From Symbiodinium natans (taxonomy: Eukaryota; Sar; Dinophyceae; Suessiales; Symbiodiniaceae), in the NCBI GenBank assembly GCA_905221605.1, contig CAJNDS010000001.1, positions 440,025-504,024 of the forward strand: 64,000 nt of DNA, read 5' to 3'. This document shows, in pieces, positions 43,301 through 53,500 of this stretch. A program made the translations under genes and the position numbers. Below the pieces are notes generated by a model that saw nothing but the letters and a program-made list of their open reading frames with translations, was not told the DNA's origin and ran no database searches. Numbering within the stretch: position 1 is the stretch's first letter; each line of letters starts with the position of its first letter.

Positions 43301-46153
43301 TTGCAGCTTCAGTGATTCAGGGCTTTTACGTGACCTCAAACCCTAAACCCTAAACCCTAATAAACCCTAATGAACCCTAATGAACCCTAATGAACCCTAA
43401 TGAACCCTAATGAACCCTAATGAACCCTAATGAACCCTAAACCCTAAACCCTGAACCCTAAACCCTGAACCCTAAACCTTCCCTACGTTTGCGGCTGCAT
43501 CCCATGGTCTGGCGTTTAGGGCTTATGGCATTTAAGGGGTGTAGGGCTGGGTTTCGGGATTCAGGGGTAGGGACTCTGAATATAAACCCCCCGACAAAGA
43601 GAAGGATCCCCGCACGAAACGGATCCCAAAAAGGTATGATCAGGTAAGCCTGCAGTTTCGGGAGACATAGGAGGTTGCGTCATTCGAGCTCCAGCGCGAG
43701 GCATCGTACTATGCCCTATCCTCAGACTCAGTTCGTAAATCCCAAGCCCTACGTGAAACCCTCAAGCACAAGCACCTGTAGCCTGGAGCCGCGAACCCTA
43801 CATCTCCAAAAGCCCTAAGCCCTGCGCTTTCAAGCCTCCTGAACCCCGTAATCAAGGAACGAATACGCGCTAGAATGCTAATATTAAAGATGCCCTTAAA
43901 CCCAAAACCCAAAACCCTCAACCCTAAACCCAAAACCCTAATGCTTAAAACCCCCTGCACCCCGAAGCAGCAACAGCCGGCCACGACGCCGTGGGACGCC
44001 AGGGCCCGTATCTGATGCCGAAAGCCGTACCTCCCCAGAGTCGAGTTTTGTAGGGCTCTTTGGGGGTTAGGGTTTGGGGCTAGGGTTTAGGGTTTATAGG
44101 GTTTATAGGGTTTATAGGGTTTATAGGGTTTATAGGGTTTATAGGGTTTATAGGGTTTATAGGGTTTATAGGGTTTATGGGGTTTATAGGGTTTATAGGG
44201 TTTATAGGGTTCAGGGGGTTTAGGGTTGAGGGTTTCACAGCATCATCCACACGGCGGTTGAGGGGTTTCGAGGGGCGGGTTAGGCTTCAGGGGTTCGGGG
44301 GTGTTAGGTGCCTTGGGCCGTTCTGTTTGTGACCCTGTTGCAATACAGAGCCTTGCAGAGTACCGACAAGCTGCGGCCACTATTCTGAGAACCCTATAAC
44401 CGGGTTGTGTGTTAATCCCTTTGAAAATTATTTATGAATAGGTTTCTAAGGGAAGACGGGAAATTCGAAATTATCCCAAAGCACAACGCAGATAAGCCCC
44501 TAAACCTTACTGGACCTTATGAGGTTTAGTGAGCAGAGATGCCACGGGACACTGAACCCTAGCGCGCACAAGGCTGTCAAGTTCTTCAGAACTACTTGGT
44601 ATCTACTGAACCCTAGAAGGGGTTTATGCTCCGCAGATTCCAGTTGGAGTATAGTAGCTCGGGGTACGTAGGTGTGGTGAACCCTAGACCCCTAAACCCT
44701 AAACCCTAAACCCTAAACCCTAAACCCTAAACCCTAAAACCCTAAACCCCTGAAACCCGGAAGCCCCAACTGCTTCAGCCCCAAGGCCCTAGGAAGCCTC
44801 ACAAACCCTGAGACCTCAAATCCTAAACCCTAACAACCTCCACGCCCCCGAAAGAAACCTGAGCTTCCCAGCTGTTCAGGTACTTGCAAGAATCCGGTTC
44901 CCTTATGGTCTCCCCGACAACCCCCTAAACCCTAAACCCTAAACCCTAAACCCTAAACCCTAAACCCTAAACCCCAAACCCGAAACCCACCAAGTCAGGC
45001 TATCGGTGGCCGCACCAGGTGTCTGGGAAGCCATGCACGCAAAGCACGGTGCCTTGCGGGAAGGCAGTGGCAAAGGGGTTTATAGGGTTTGGCGCTGAAA
45101 AGGTTTAGGGTTAGGAGGCGGTAAAGGAGGCAACTCTGGTGAACGCCCTCTGAATGAAAGCGTAGTTCCTCCTAAGCCCCTGCTATGTATGAAAGGTACC
45201 GCATCTGGAAACTGCCCTCCTGAAACCATCCTTAAGCAGGAGGTTATGTGAAACCCAGAGTCTTCCCCCAGGTGGCAGAAGGGGAACCCTGTTGAGTTTT
45301 TCAAGTATGGCAACCCTAAACCCTACAATCCTTGCTAAGGACTGTTAGTATAAGGGGGAACATCCCAATGTATCATGCGTATAGGCAATGGGAAAGGTTT
45401 GTCAAGGCGTTGCTCTGCTAAAGTTGGCCCTTCAAGATGTGTGATCCTCCACAATCGAAAGTATAGCATATCTCGAAGTATTCCTACATTCCTAAGTCAG
45501 TTCCTTCTAAGCTCTGAAAAAATGCAATAACCCTAAACCTGAAACCCTACACCCCAAAACCCCTCGTCTGGTTCTCCAGTTCGGGTGGAGCGGCCCTTGG
45601 CTGGCGAGGGCGGCGCCATGTGCACGTAGTGCATGTCGATGCCTTCTGGGGGCTTCGGGTTTCAGGGTTGTGGGGTTTTGGGGTTTGGGATTTAGGGTTT
45701 GGGGTTTAGGGCTTGGGGTTTGCTTTTTTTGGGGGGATTTGGGGTTTAGGGTTCATCTCTGTAAAGAAGCCTCTATACACTATCCAACAGCAGAAGCATG
45801 AACCCTACCTTAGAAAGGGTGATTTCGAGCTCAGTGTCTAAAGTTTAGGGAACATGGCTCGAGGACTGCCCTGAAATCGACAGCCACATGAAAGCCTGAT
45901 CTGCGGTCAAGGCTGGATCTAAGCCCTCAGCCCAAATCCCGAACCCTCCCTAAACCCCTAAGGCCCTGAACCCCTAGACCCTGAGCCTGTGTACGTCCCC
46001 AGGCCCCGAAATCCCTAAACTCCTAAGCCTTGCACGAAGCCCCTAGTAGGGGTTTAGTACAAGCTGTCCCTTCAACAGAGTTACTTCACCCCGGCCCTTC
46101 ACGCCTGTGGATAGGAGGATCCGTGAATGCTGGAAAGGCATTTCGGCCGCCAT
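34307..46153 (-). CDS. Epoxide-hydrolase-like alpha/beta-hydrolase, 18 micro-exons
   Basis: Exons are 46153-46105, 45642-45595, 45052-45016, 44030-43990, 43279-43197, 42373-42316, 42153-42096, 41866-41801, 41316-41277, 41015-40992, 40193-40164, 39302-39255, 37623-37581, 37254-37193, 36400-36365, 35839-35759, 35024-34965 and 34378-34307. The sum is 936 nt, a 311-aa protein, with every phase agreeing. Motifs in order: MHYVHMAPP, oxyanion VHGFPDTW, VPDQRGYGETSAP, nucleophile elbow GHDWGG (Asp nucleophile), cap-domain FDYQ and SEEEL, FTRSGYFGPLSWYRN, acid GRDP, catalytic SGHWVLQ, then the terminal EKPEDANKYICDW before TGA. The family opens epoxides with water through an ester on Asp. The ATG has a GCC context. 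Inferred donors are 7 GT, 6 GC and 4 GA; acceptors are mainly AG|G. Length fits soluble epoxide hydrolases. Introns hold telomere-type tracts and MITEs. The 24-nt exon at 40,992 is the least certain. Confidence 0.88.
35078..35255 (+). repeat. Nine-bp array TTTATAGGG, about 20 units
   Basis: Tandem TTTATAGGG with one TTTACAGGG and one short unit, beside the hydrolase exon 34,965-35,024. It translates as YRV or NPI repeats, which are not a gene. Confidence 0.95.
35438..35507 (+). repeat. CCCTAAA telomere-type tract
   Basis: About ten perfect units in the intron between hydrolase exons 35,759 and 35,024. Two open segments nearby (about 35,369-35,412 and 35,508-35,550) look exon-like but are not needed for the protein. 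Confidence 0.95.
36641..36745. mobile_element. MITE-like copy (TATRGGGGYC family)
   Basis: The left end TAGGGGCCTGAAAATTGGAATA pairs imperfectly with the inverse of the right end TTATTCTGACCCCCATA. The inner part matches 433-493. Located in a hydrolase intron. Confidence 0.5.
37735..37816 (+). repeat. TTTAGGG tract with TTTAGGGG variants
   Basis: About 11 units alternating 7- and 8-bp forms, right of hydrolase exon 37,581-37,623. A short AG microsatellite is at 38,069-38,089. The intron from 37,624 to 39,254 holds no other supported gene. Confidence 0.9.
41479..41580 (+). repeat. Nine-bp array GGGCTNTAA
   Basis: About ten imperfect units of GGGCTCTAA, GGGCTTGAA and GGGCTTTAA in a hydrolase intron. 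Confidence 0.85.
43007..43120. mobile_element. MITE, CCYTGGGGAC family, 114 bp, TA flanks
   Basis: Inverted ends CCCTGGGGACGAAACGAACC and CCTTGGGGACCACATGAACC. TA occurs on both sides (43,005-43,006 and 43,121-43,122). A second copy is at 48,402-48,512. It lies in the hydrolase intron after exon 43,197-43,279. Confidence 0.7.
43110..43201 (+). repeat. 27-bp direct repeat flanking a CCCTAAA insertion
   Basis: A 27-bp sequence starting GGTCCCCAAGGTACAC and ending GGGTCCTCCA occurs at 43,110-43,136 and 43,175-43,201 with one difference. Between the copies are about four CCCTAAA units plus a few bases. The right copy contains the donor of hydrolase exon 43,197-43,279. Confidence 0.85.
43363..43440 (+). 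repeat. Ten-bp array AACCCTAATG
   Basis: Seven to eight tandem 10-bp units flanked by normal CCCTAAA, in a hydrolase intron. Confidence 0.9.
44096..44209 (+). repeat. Nine-bp array TTTATAGGG, about 13 units
   Basis: The same unit as the array at 35,078, independently beside hydrolase exon 43,990-44,030, also on its right side. Confidence 0.95.
44690..44745 (+). repeat. CCCTAAA telomere-type tract
   Basis: About eight units in the intron between hydrolase exons 45,016 and 44,030. A second tract is at 44,926-44,990, abutting the exon-45,016 side. Confidence 0.95.
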
Positions 46154-46528
46154 GGCGGGACAACAGCGCCCGGGGCACGGATGTGGCGAGTCGTGTGGGA
46201 GGCAATAATACCAGCGACATAGCTTCTGGAGTTCGCATGGACTAAGCCTGTGCTTGCAGTGACAGTGACAAACAGAAATCGTGTGGGTGGGTAAGCAACA
46301 GCAACACATACGACAGCGCAGTCTTTGACTGAAGCAAAGTTGTCATCACTCACAGACATAGGGTGAGCTTCGGGTAGAGTGACTTTGAGATGCCCACGTT
46401 GATGCAAACCGAATGGGTAGATTCCATCGCATCAGCTAGGTGATCGCAGCACTAGTCCTGAACATCCTAAAAACGCTCTTACTGGCGGGTGGCAGTAGCA
46501 CTCTCCATAATCTCATTAAAAAACGCTC

Positions 46529-46552
46529 CCCCCCCCCCCCCCCCCCCCCCCC
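46529..46552 (+). repeat. Poly-C tract
   Basis: About 24 consecutive C in the non-coding stretch 46,154-46,809, which otherwise shows no supported gene. Confidence 0.9.
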
Positions 46553-46809
46553 CGTTTTGCACCAGCATACTTGAAGACTTTAGCGCAGTCTGTTGGTGTT
46601 GTAGACTGTGACTGTGGAAACTGCCCTTTTTACAGGTCCCCAAGGAGGAACTGTGCTGGAGCCTTCAGAACCCAAAGCAAACTCTAAACCCTTATTTCCA
46701 TAACCCCTAAACCCAAAACCCCAAGCCCTAAACCCTAAGCCCTAAAACCTACATCTGGGTAGGCTACGACCCCCCCCCCAAAAAAAAAAAAAAACACTCC
46801 AGAGGTCAC

Positions 46810-46880
46810 CGCCGGGACCGGTTGCGGCTGTCGTGTGGCCGGATCGCGGCCCGCCAGGAGTGGGCCAAAGTCGTAGAGGC
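46810..46880 (-). CDS. Candidate ASH-domain micro-exon, open on both strands
   Basis: Minus reads LYDFGPLLAGRDPATR with acceptor GCGAG|GC and donor GCG|GTGACC; DFGPLL.G fits an ASH-domain opening. Plus is also open (RIAARQEWAKVVEASLR). It lies upstream of the hydrolase start, so it belongs to a different gene from the 12-34 kb ASH exons or to a gene surrounding the hydrolase. Confidence 0.45.
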
Positions 46881-47132
46881 CTCGCTGCGGGTTTGGGGTT
46901 TAGGGTTTGGGGTCTGGGGTTTAGGGCTTGGGGTTTAGGGCTTGGGGTTTAGGGTTTGGGGTTCAAGGTTGCGCGTTTAGGGTTCAGGGTTGAGGTACTC
47001 GAAGCCCTAAAGCCCTTGGCGATGGGTTTCTGACCCGTGGGCATAACGCATGACGCAATGAAAAGTTTGGGGTTGGGGGGAAGGTTTGTGGATTAGAAAG
47101 GACTGATGGGTTTAAGGTTTCAGGATTAGGGC

Positions 47133-47348
47133 TTACGGATTAAAGGTTGGACATTTCGGGTCTAAAGCCTTAGGAATCAGAGCTTTCTGCAACGCATCGT
47201 TCAAGATGTCGGGAGTTATGGCTTTTCGAACTCTTGCGTCTCCACTTAGGTTCCTGGCAAGTTGCAAAGATACCAAGCCACTCGTCGCCCCGCACCCCGG
47301 GAACCAAAAGAGTTTTAACCTTGCATCTCTCGCCCTAAACCCTAACAA
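47133..47348 (-). other. Open segment, possible exon or remnant
   Basis: A minus frame contains GLVSLQLARNLSGDARVRK and ITPDILNDALQKAL. It looks protein-like, but codon third positions are not GC-rich and no splice sites are evident. Family not recognised. Confidence 0.25.
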
Positions 47349-47636
47349 ACCCTTAACCTTCTGGATGGAAGAACCCCCCCCCCAAGTGCTTCACATGTGT
47401 CATCGTTTTCATTTCGGCTTGCGACCTAGCCGTGGGCAGCAACTGACGACTCAGTTCAAGAACATGAGGGTTTCCAAAGTTTCTACGTTCATTTTATCAT
47501 CGGCATCACCGTGGATGCGGCTGTCAGCAGCGTGTCGGTTTCCATAGCTTCCCGTTCGGGAATGGAGAGACTTCTTTGGGTCTCTTCGACCGGGCCAGGC
47601 CATGTGCCATGCGTTTTTGCTAATTGAATTCTGGCA

Positions 47637-48398
47637 TCATTTACGCCTACGCAGCCGTTCTGCCACATGCAGAATGCCAAGAACGAGGCGCGCCACGGGC
47701 GTCTGCATCACTTCCGCCGCTTGCCCGACCAGCTCATCTGGCAACGCCGCCAGGTGCAGCGATCGGGCCACCCAGTCGCTGAAATGCACGCAGTTGCGAC
47801 GTGCCAGGTCATACTTGCCGGTCCACTCGGCTTCGCAGCTCGCCAGGTACTCGATCATGGTAACGTGAGACACCAGGGTGGTTCCCAGCAGCCGTTTCTC
47901 GTCCGGTGCACGAAAGGGAGTTTGCCCGGGAGGTGACAGAAAGATCTGGTTGTCATACCAGATTTCGCAAGTGTTGTCCGGCCACTCCACCACGATGCCG
48001 GTGTGCCAAAGGGCCTTGAACTTCTTACCGAGGAGGATGCGACCAAAGTTCCGCCCGCCAAAAAGGTCGTACATGTAGAGATAGACTTTGGCCTGCAGCT
48101 GAGAAGGCGCCGAGGGCTGAGCGGGCGATCCGCAGGTGTCCGGGTTGTCATGCTCCTCCTCAGGCTGCGCTGCAACATCTGTGAGAGGTGGCGCCACATT
48201 GGGGTCTACCTCTGATGACGGGTGAGTCCTTTCCTCGGAGAGCTCTGCATCTGCTCGGGCCGCCTCGTGGTTGAAGAAGTGCATCGCTGCCTTGCACTGT
48301 CGCTCGTGGCGGCGCAAGGCGACACCCAGGCCGCGAAGAAAGAGCAAACCAACATTGCGATTGCAGTATCGGCAGATACTGCGCTGGCATGGTGCCAT
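47637..48398 (-). CDS. PPPDE-family (DeSI/DUF862-type) cysteine peptidase, single exon
   Basis: 253 aa with no intron. A short N-terminal Cys/His cluster (C9-x2-C12 and H31-x3-C35) could bind zinc. Residues about 35-100 are a low-complexity acidic linker. The PPPDE fold starts near VYLYMYDLF (about 105). The putative catalytic His132 is in WHTGIVV and Cys203 in RNCVHFSDWV, the expected order for this family, whose characterised members are deSUMOylating or deubiquitinating isopeptidases. A hydrophobic or basic tail follows. The ATG used (48,398-48,396) is only 3 bp from the end of a MITE, so an upstream exon spliced across the MITE is possible. It interrupts a region of candidate micro-exons and lacks telomere-type introns, which suggests retroposition. 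Confidence 0.8.
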   Translation of the reverse strand: MAPCQRSICRYCNRNVGLLFLRGLGVALRRHERQCKAAMHFFNHEAARADAELSEERTHPSSEVDPNVAPPLTDVAAQPEEEHDNPDTCGSPAQPSAPSQLQAKVYLYMYDLFGGRNFGRILLGKKFKALWHTGIVVEWPDNTCEIWYDNQIFLSPPGQTPFRAPDEKRLLGTTLVSHVTMIEYLASCEAEWTGKYDLARRNCVHFSDWVARSLHLAALPDELVGQAAEVMQTPVARLVLGILHVAERLRRRK

Positions 48399-48401
48399 GA
48401 T

Positions 48402-48512
48402 CCTTGGGGACCAAATGAACCTTAAAAGGGTTTATGGTCCATATACCTTAATAGGAATTCTAGTAGTATAGGGATTATGACCCCATTTTTAGGGTTCATT
48501 TCGTCCCCAAGG
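48402..48512. mobile_element. MITE, CCTTGGGGAC family, 111 bp, AT flanks
   Basis: Inverted ends CCTTGGGGACCAAATGAACC and CCTTGGGGACGAAATGAACC. The dinucleotide AT is on both sides. It sits 3 bp upstream of the PPPDE start codon and offers a CCCCAAG|G acceptor on the minus strand. Confidence 0.8.
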
Positions 48513-48642
48513 ATCTTGGTGCAGCTTGCAGGAGAGGCCCCTACTGCGACAAAGGCTGAGACCTCGTGGCTGCAGGCGTGGTCTCCTCATATTTAGGGTT
48601 TAGGGTTTAGGGTTTAGGGTTTAGGGTGTCCCAAACCGACCG

Positions 48643-49898
48643 CAAGCACACCCGCGACATGTGAAGGATCGTGAGTTTCGAGGAAGGGTGCAGCTTCCTT
48701 CTCTAAACCCCAACCTTCTCTCAGCCCTTTAAACCCAGTCCCTAAAACCTTAAAACCCTAAAACCAATCTGTAAACCCTAACCTTCTCTAAGCCCTAAAC
48801 CCAGTCCCTACAACCTTAAAACCCTAAAACCAAAAGATATCCCTAAACCCTAAACCCTAAACCCTAAACCCAGTCCCTAAAACCTGAAAACCCTAAAACC
48901 CCCAAGATATCCCTAGACCCTAAGCTCCCAAAAGCCCGTCAACCGTGGACTGCCAGGTCCTCGAAGATGACCGCCCCAAACACCCTAAAACCCTTAAACC
49001 CTTAAACTCAAAACCCGTTGAGGGTTTAGGGTTTAGGGTTAGGGTTTAGGGTTCGGGGTTCGGGGTTCGGGTTTCGGGTTTCGGGTTTCGGGTTTCGGGT
49101 TGACCCTAGAAACCTGAAAACTCCAAAGCAAGTCTGCCTTGGGAGGTCACGAAGGCCTTGACCTTGTCAGCTGTTGCGCTTGCGACAGGAGTTTTTTAGG
49201 GTGTATGGCTTCTAGCTTAGGGTTTAGGCCCCACCCCCAACCCCCCCCCCCCCGCCCCTGGCCAACCCGGTTTCGGGCGTAGAGCTTGGAGGGCTTTTGG
49301 GCCAATGTGCGCTTTTTTGTGCTGGAGGTCGTCGGGGAGACCCCAACAAATTACGGGGATTTACGAAGACGCTTCAGGGGCTTCCTGTAGACCCTCAACT
49401 GTAAACCCTCTAAACCCTCTAAAGACTCTAAACCCTCCAAACCCTAAACCCGAAACCTTAAACCCTAAACCCTCGAAACCCTAAACCCTAGCGTTAAGGG
49501 CCGCAGAACTGAAGCTCGACTTGAAAGCTACTTGGAGCCCTCCTGTGTTGGTTGGGTTTAGGGCTTCGGGGCTAACGGTTTAGGATTTGGGGTTTGGGGT
49601 GTGGGGCTTGTTTAGGGTTTAGGGTTTAGGATGTAGGGTTTAGGGTTTAGGTTTTGGGGTTTGGGCTTGGGGTTTGGGCTTTGGTGTTTGGGGTTTCGGG
49701 TTTCGAAGTGTGGGACTGGGCTACCCTAAACCCTAAACCCCAAACCCCAAACCCTAAACCCTCTTAAGCCTTAAACGGCCTCCCAAGCGGTCGACAAAGC
49801 CCCCCTTCTGCCCCCTTCTCAAGGTGCGCTTGTCTCCCATGGCTCTAGTTCTCGCCGAGCAGCTGCATATCCATCCTCTGGGCGTCGCTTCTTGCAGC
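48643..49898 (-). CDS. Candidate micro-exons of an unassigned upstream gene
   Basis: Candidates are 49898 to about 49854 (ARSDAQRMDMQLLG, acceptor GCCGAG|GC), 49321-49267 (HKKAHIGPKALQALRP, donor CCGG|GTTGG), about 49170-49138 (DKVKAFVTSQ, GC donor CAAG|GCAG), 48984-48944 (VFGAVIFEDLAVH, donor CACG|GTTGAC) and about 48705-48643 (PFLETHDPSHVAGVLA). Codon use is good and telomere-type text surrounds them, but phases were not all resolved and the family is not recognised. Confidence 0.4.
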
Positions 49899-50157
49899 CT
49901 CGGCTGAGCTTGGGGATCCTAGGGTTTAAAGGGGTTGTAGGGTTTCTAGGGCTTATAGGGTTGATAGTGTTGAGGGTTTAGGGTTCATACGGCTTAAAGG
50001 GCTTACAGGGTTTGTAGGGCTTATAGGGTTTTGTTGTGTTCAGGGTGGCTTATAGGGCTTTGTGTTTAGGGTTTGGGGATCGGAGCAGAACTGGGGGTTT
50101 AGGCCTGCATGATATTAGGGACTGGGGAATGCGGCTTAGGGTTAATGGGGTTTAGGG

Positions 50158-50366
50158 TACGGGGGGCAACCGAAGGAGGACAGGGAACAAAACAGTCAAC
50201 CCCAACAGAAGCCCTTGATCCCCTGGACCAACCAACACCAAACCAACACACACTTCTTTCTTCAGGGCGCATGCCCAAGTTCCTTGAGCCAAAAGAATTA
50301 CCGGGTGCATTGACCCTTCAACTTTCAACACCAACTCTTTTCTACAATACCAACTGCAGCTCCGCA
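50158..50366 (-). repeat. 3' LTR of the copia element
   Basis: 209 bp, differing from the other LTR by only one base that I could see. On minus it begins TGCGGAGC. A purine-rich stretch (AGGACAGGGGGAG, about 50,367-50,380) immediately precedes it as the polypurine tract. Confidence 0.95.
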
Positions 50367-50532
50367 CTCCCCCTGTCCTAGAGGTGCAGACCTTTGGCCA
50401 AAAACCGCCATTTAGGCAGCAGCCAGCTGCTTGAAATGCACATTATGGTTTTACGTCATCCAGGACGAACCTTCAGCTCATTGGCCGAATCCCTTACCAT
50501 TGAGGATTTCTTCACCTCGCACTTGAAAAAAT

Positions 50533-53500
50533 TCACGTTCCAGCGGCCCGTTCCTCACCAAGGAACTCAGCATTCACCACCCAGCCATCCTTGAGGCAAT
50601 GCTTACAAAGCGTCTTAGCCCTGGGCTGTGAATATCGCAGAACATCACAGTCACTGCTTGCGTGCATACAGTTCCCACCCACTGTTGTATACAAAGTGGC
50701 ACTCGCAGGAATAACCACCACTTTCTTAACCCACAGCCTTTTATACAGCTGCCGAAAGAGGCACCATGCCAACTCCCAGAGTATAATTGCTGCCACCAAA
50801 TACGCAACAAGGTCTGAATTGTTGACGAGCATTTCAATACCTTGAGCCAGAACAATAACCGTAGATGTGTTGGCGACCTTGCACACCCCTTCTTCTGAGC
50901 AAAAGAAACCAGCGTTTGACACTTCTTCTCCACCAGTTGCCATCCCTTGCAGAGATGCAGCCACCATCATGACCGCCATTGCAAGCGAGGCCCTCTTCAA
51001 GTCAGTTCCTTGTACCAACAGTCGGAGACCCCAAAGTGCCTTTTGCTTTGCATACACCTGTCCACTCATCAATTTGGTCAACAGGTCAGCGATCATATAC
51101 TCACCGCGAAGGTGCGCGATCACCATATAACCACGGTCTACCAGAGACCTGACACCGGCTGCTCGAATTCTCAGGTGTCTTGTCCTCCAGCTTCCAGCCG
51201 GATATTGAATGATTGAGCGTGTCGAAACCGAATCTGTATACAGCACTTTTTGCAGCGATTCTTCACCTGTTCCAACCAAAGCGGCAATTATAGGGGCGCA
51301 CGACTGAATCATCGTTGCTCCCTCTATGGACGCATGTAATTCAGCTTCAGCAGTACTTAAAGCCACCGTTGATTGTCTCTGCGTTGCCCACATCACTGGG
51401 CAATCACCCCAAACCACTACCGCTCCTGAGTGGCTCTTTTCGTTTTCACCTGCTGCAAAGCTAGCATCCGCGTAGGACTCCACCACCTTGACGCCTCGCC
51501 CACAACGCAACACCTCATTCCTTTCTTTTTCGCATGTTGCGATTGCTCCAAACGTCAGGCCTAACGTTGGAGTTGCAGCAAGGTATCGAAATACCTCCTC
51601 AGCCTTTTTAACCACAAATCGCGGCCTTCGGGATGTCCACAAAGACAACTGGCTTGTGCAGAAAGCCAAATCAGGTCGAGTTTTGATTGCCACCCAGAGG
51701 AACTCCCCTACGGCACCTTGAGCCGCTCGCAAGGAAGGAATATCTACCTCCTCTTCTTCACCTGGAGTTTCTTTCACCATTGGCAGGTTACTCCCTTTTC
51801 CAGTTTCATCGATCTGATACCCTCGTCGGTTCAGCAAATCTCTCACGAAGTCCTCCTGGTTGAGAAAGAAGCTGCCATTTCGATACCAGATTTGGACACC
51901 CAAAAACTTCAGGAATCCATCACCACAGCCTGGACCACAGAACTCGGGTTCAGAAGTTTTCCACTCCTTCCTGATCTGTTCCAAGGCTTCCCGGAGCACT
52001 GTCATAGTCCCAGCCATCAAAAAATCATCCACGTAAAGACCCATTGTCCCTACCAACTTGCTTGCACCTTCCGGCTTTTCTTGTGCCATAATAAGGAACA
52101 GACTTGGGTCTGCATTGGACCTCTGAAAGCTCATTGCTTGTCCATCCTTTGACACCCAAGACATACCTTGAAGACGTTGGTCTCGCCACTCCACCCATGC
52201 TGCAGGACTTTCGGCCAAACCGTACAAGGCCTTTCTCACAATCCACCGCTCCTCCTTTGTGCAAAGACCCAATTTCACCGCCGCCCTTGGGGGCTGCACC
52301 ACCACCAGACGCCCTTCTCTTTGCGCCCTATTCATCGGCGCCGTCAGAAAAGCTTTGGAAATGTCTAAGCCAGCGATGATCCACACCATACATGCTGCGT
52401 GCCTCACTTGACACCTGAATGTAGTTGAATCTAAACCAGGAGCGTACAGCGAGTGACGACTGAGGGACCTCGGCCCTTCATATTCTGTAGCTGCCGTTGA
52501 CGAAATAAAGTTCCCACATGCACAGATACGGGCACGTCGCCTCCCTGTCCCTTGCTTCCGGGTAAACACCACCAGACTGGGAACGTACTCAATCACCGGT
52601 GCATTAGGCTCTTCCGCCAATCTGTCCAGCTTTTCTTGAGTTGTTGGTTCCACCACCTCCAACTCTTTCACCAAAGACGTCACCTCGTCCGACAATGATT
52701 CCCTCCACTTTTCCAGCTCTTGCATGGCTTCTTGTGTAGGGATTGTTTTTGTTTGCAGGAACTCAACCTCCTCTGCTGCCTCAAGCGCGGTATTTTCTTG
52801 TACCATTTGCTGAACTTGAGCTGCTTTGACCAAAAACTTCGAGAGCTGTTCCTCAGCCCTTTTTGCTTTAACCAGCCATTCTCTAGTCTCTGATCCTTTT
52901 TCCTCATTCGACTCATTGGCCGATCCATGGAACTCGTCCAAAATGCAACATTCCTGTTCAGCAATTAGGCGTCGAATACTCAAATGCTCCTCTAGAGCCC
53001 ATTGATGCGCTTCGAACACAGCGTAGTCGACTTCCTCTGCAAGGTCGTCCAGCGAGGTCTCTTTCAACGTCATTTTTAACCATTTCCTTTTTTCACCTTC
53101 TTCAGCTTGTGGTTCCGGAAGAGGAAACTTGCATTGGAGAAGATAGCACCTATCCTTGTAGCTCAAACGCTCCATAAAAACAGGTGTGTACCCTGTCAAG
53201 GATACCCTGTTCCCTTTCCAAGGCATAGGACCATGCAGTTTTCTCGGAAAGAACGACATGAAGTTCCAGTGGATATCGACCAATTTTCCAGGTAAGACTT
53301 TCTTCCCATAGGATTGCTCCACCACTTCAGCTCCTTCCTCTAAAACCTTTTCATCCTCAACCCACAGCTGACCATCTTTATAGTCACCAAAGCCACACAC
53401 ATAATTGCAGCAATGTTTTTCATTGTGACTATCCCTATGCAATGACACCGGAGCATTGCACGAGATCTGAAGAGCAGAAAATTTGGCTTCAGGATTGTGG

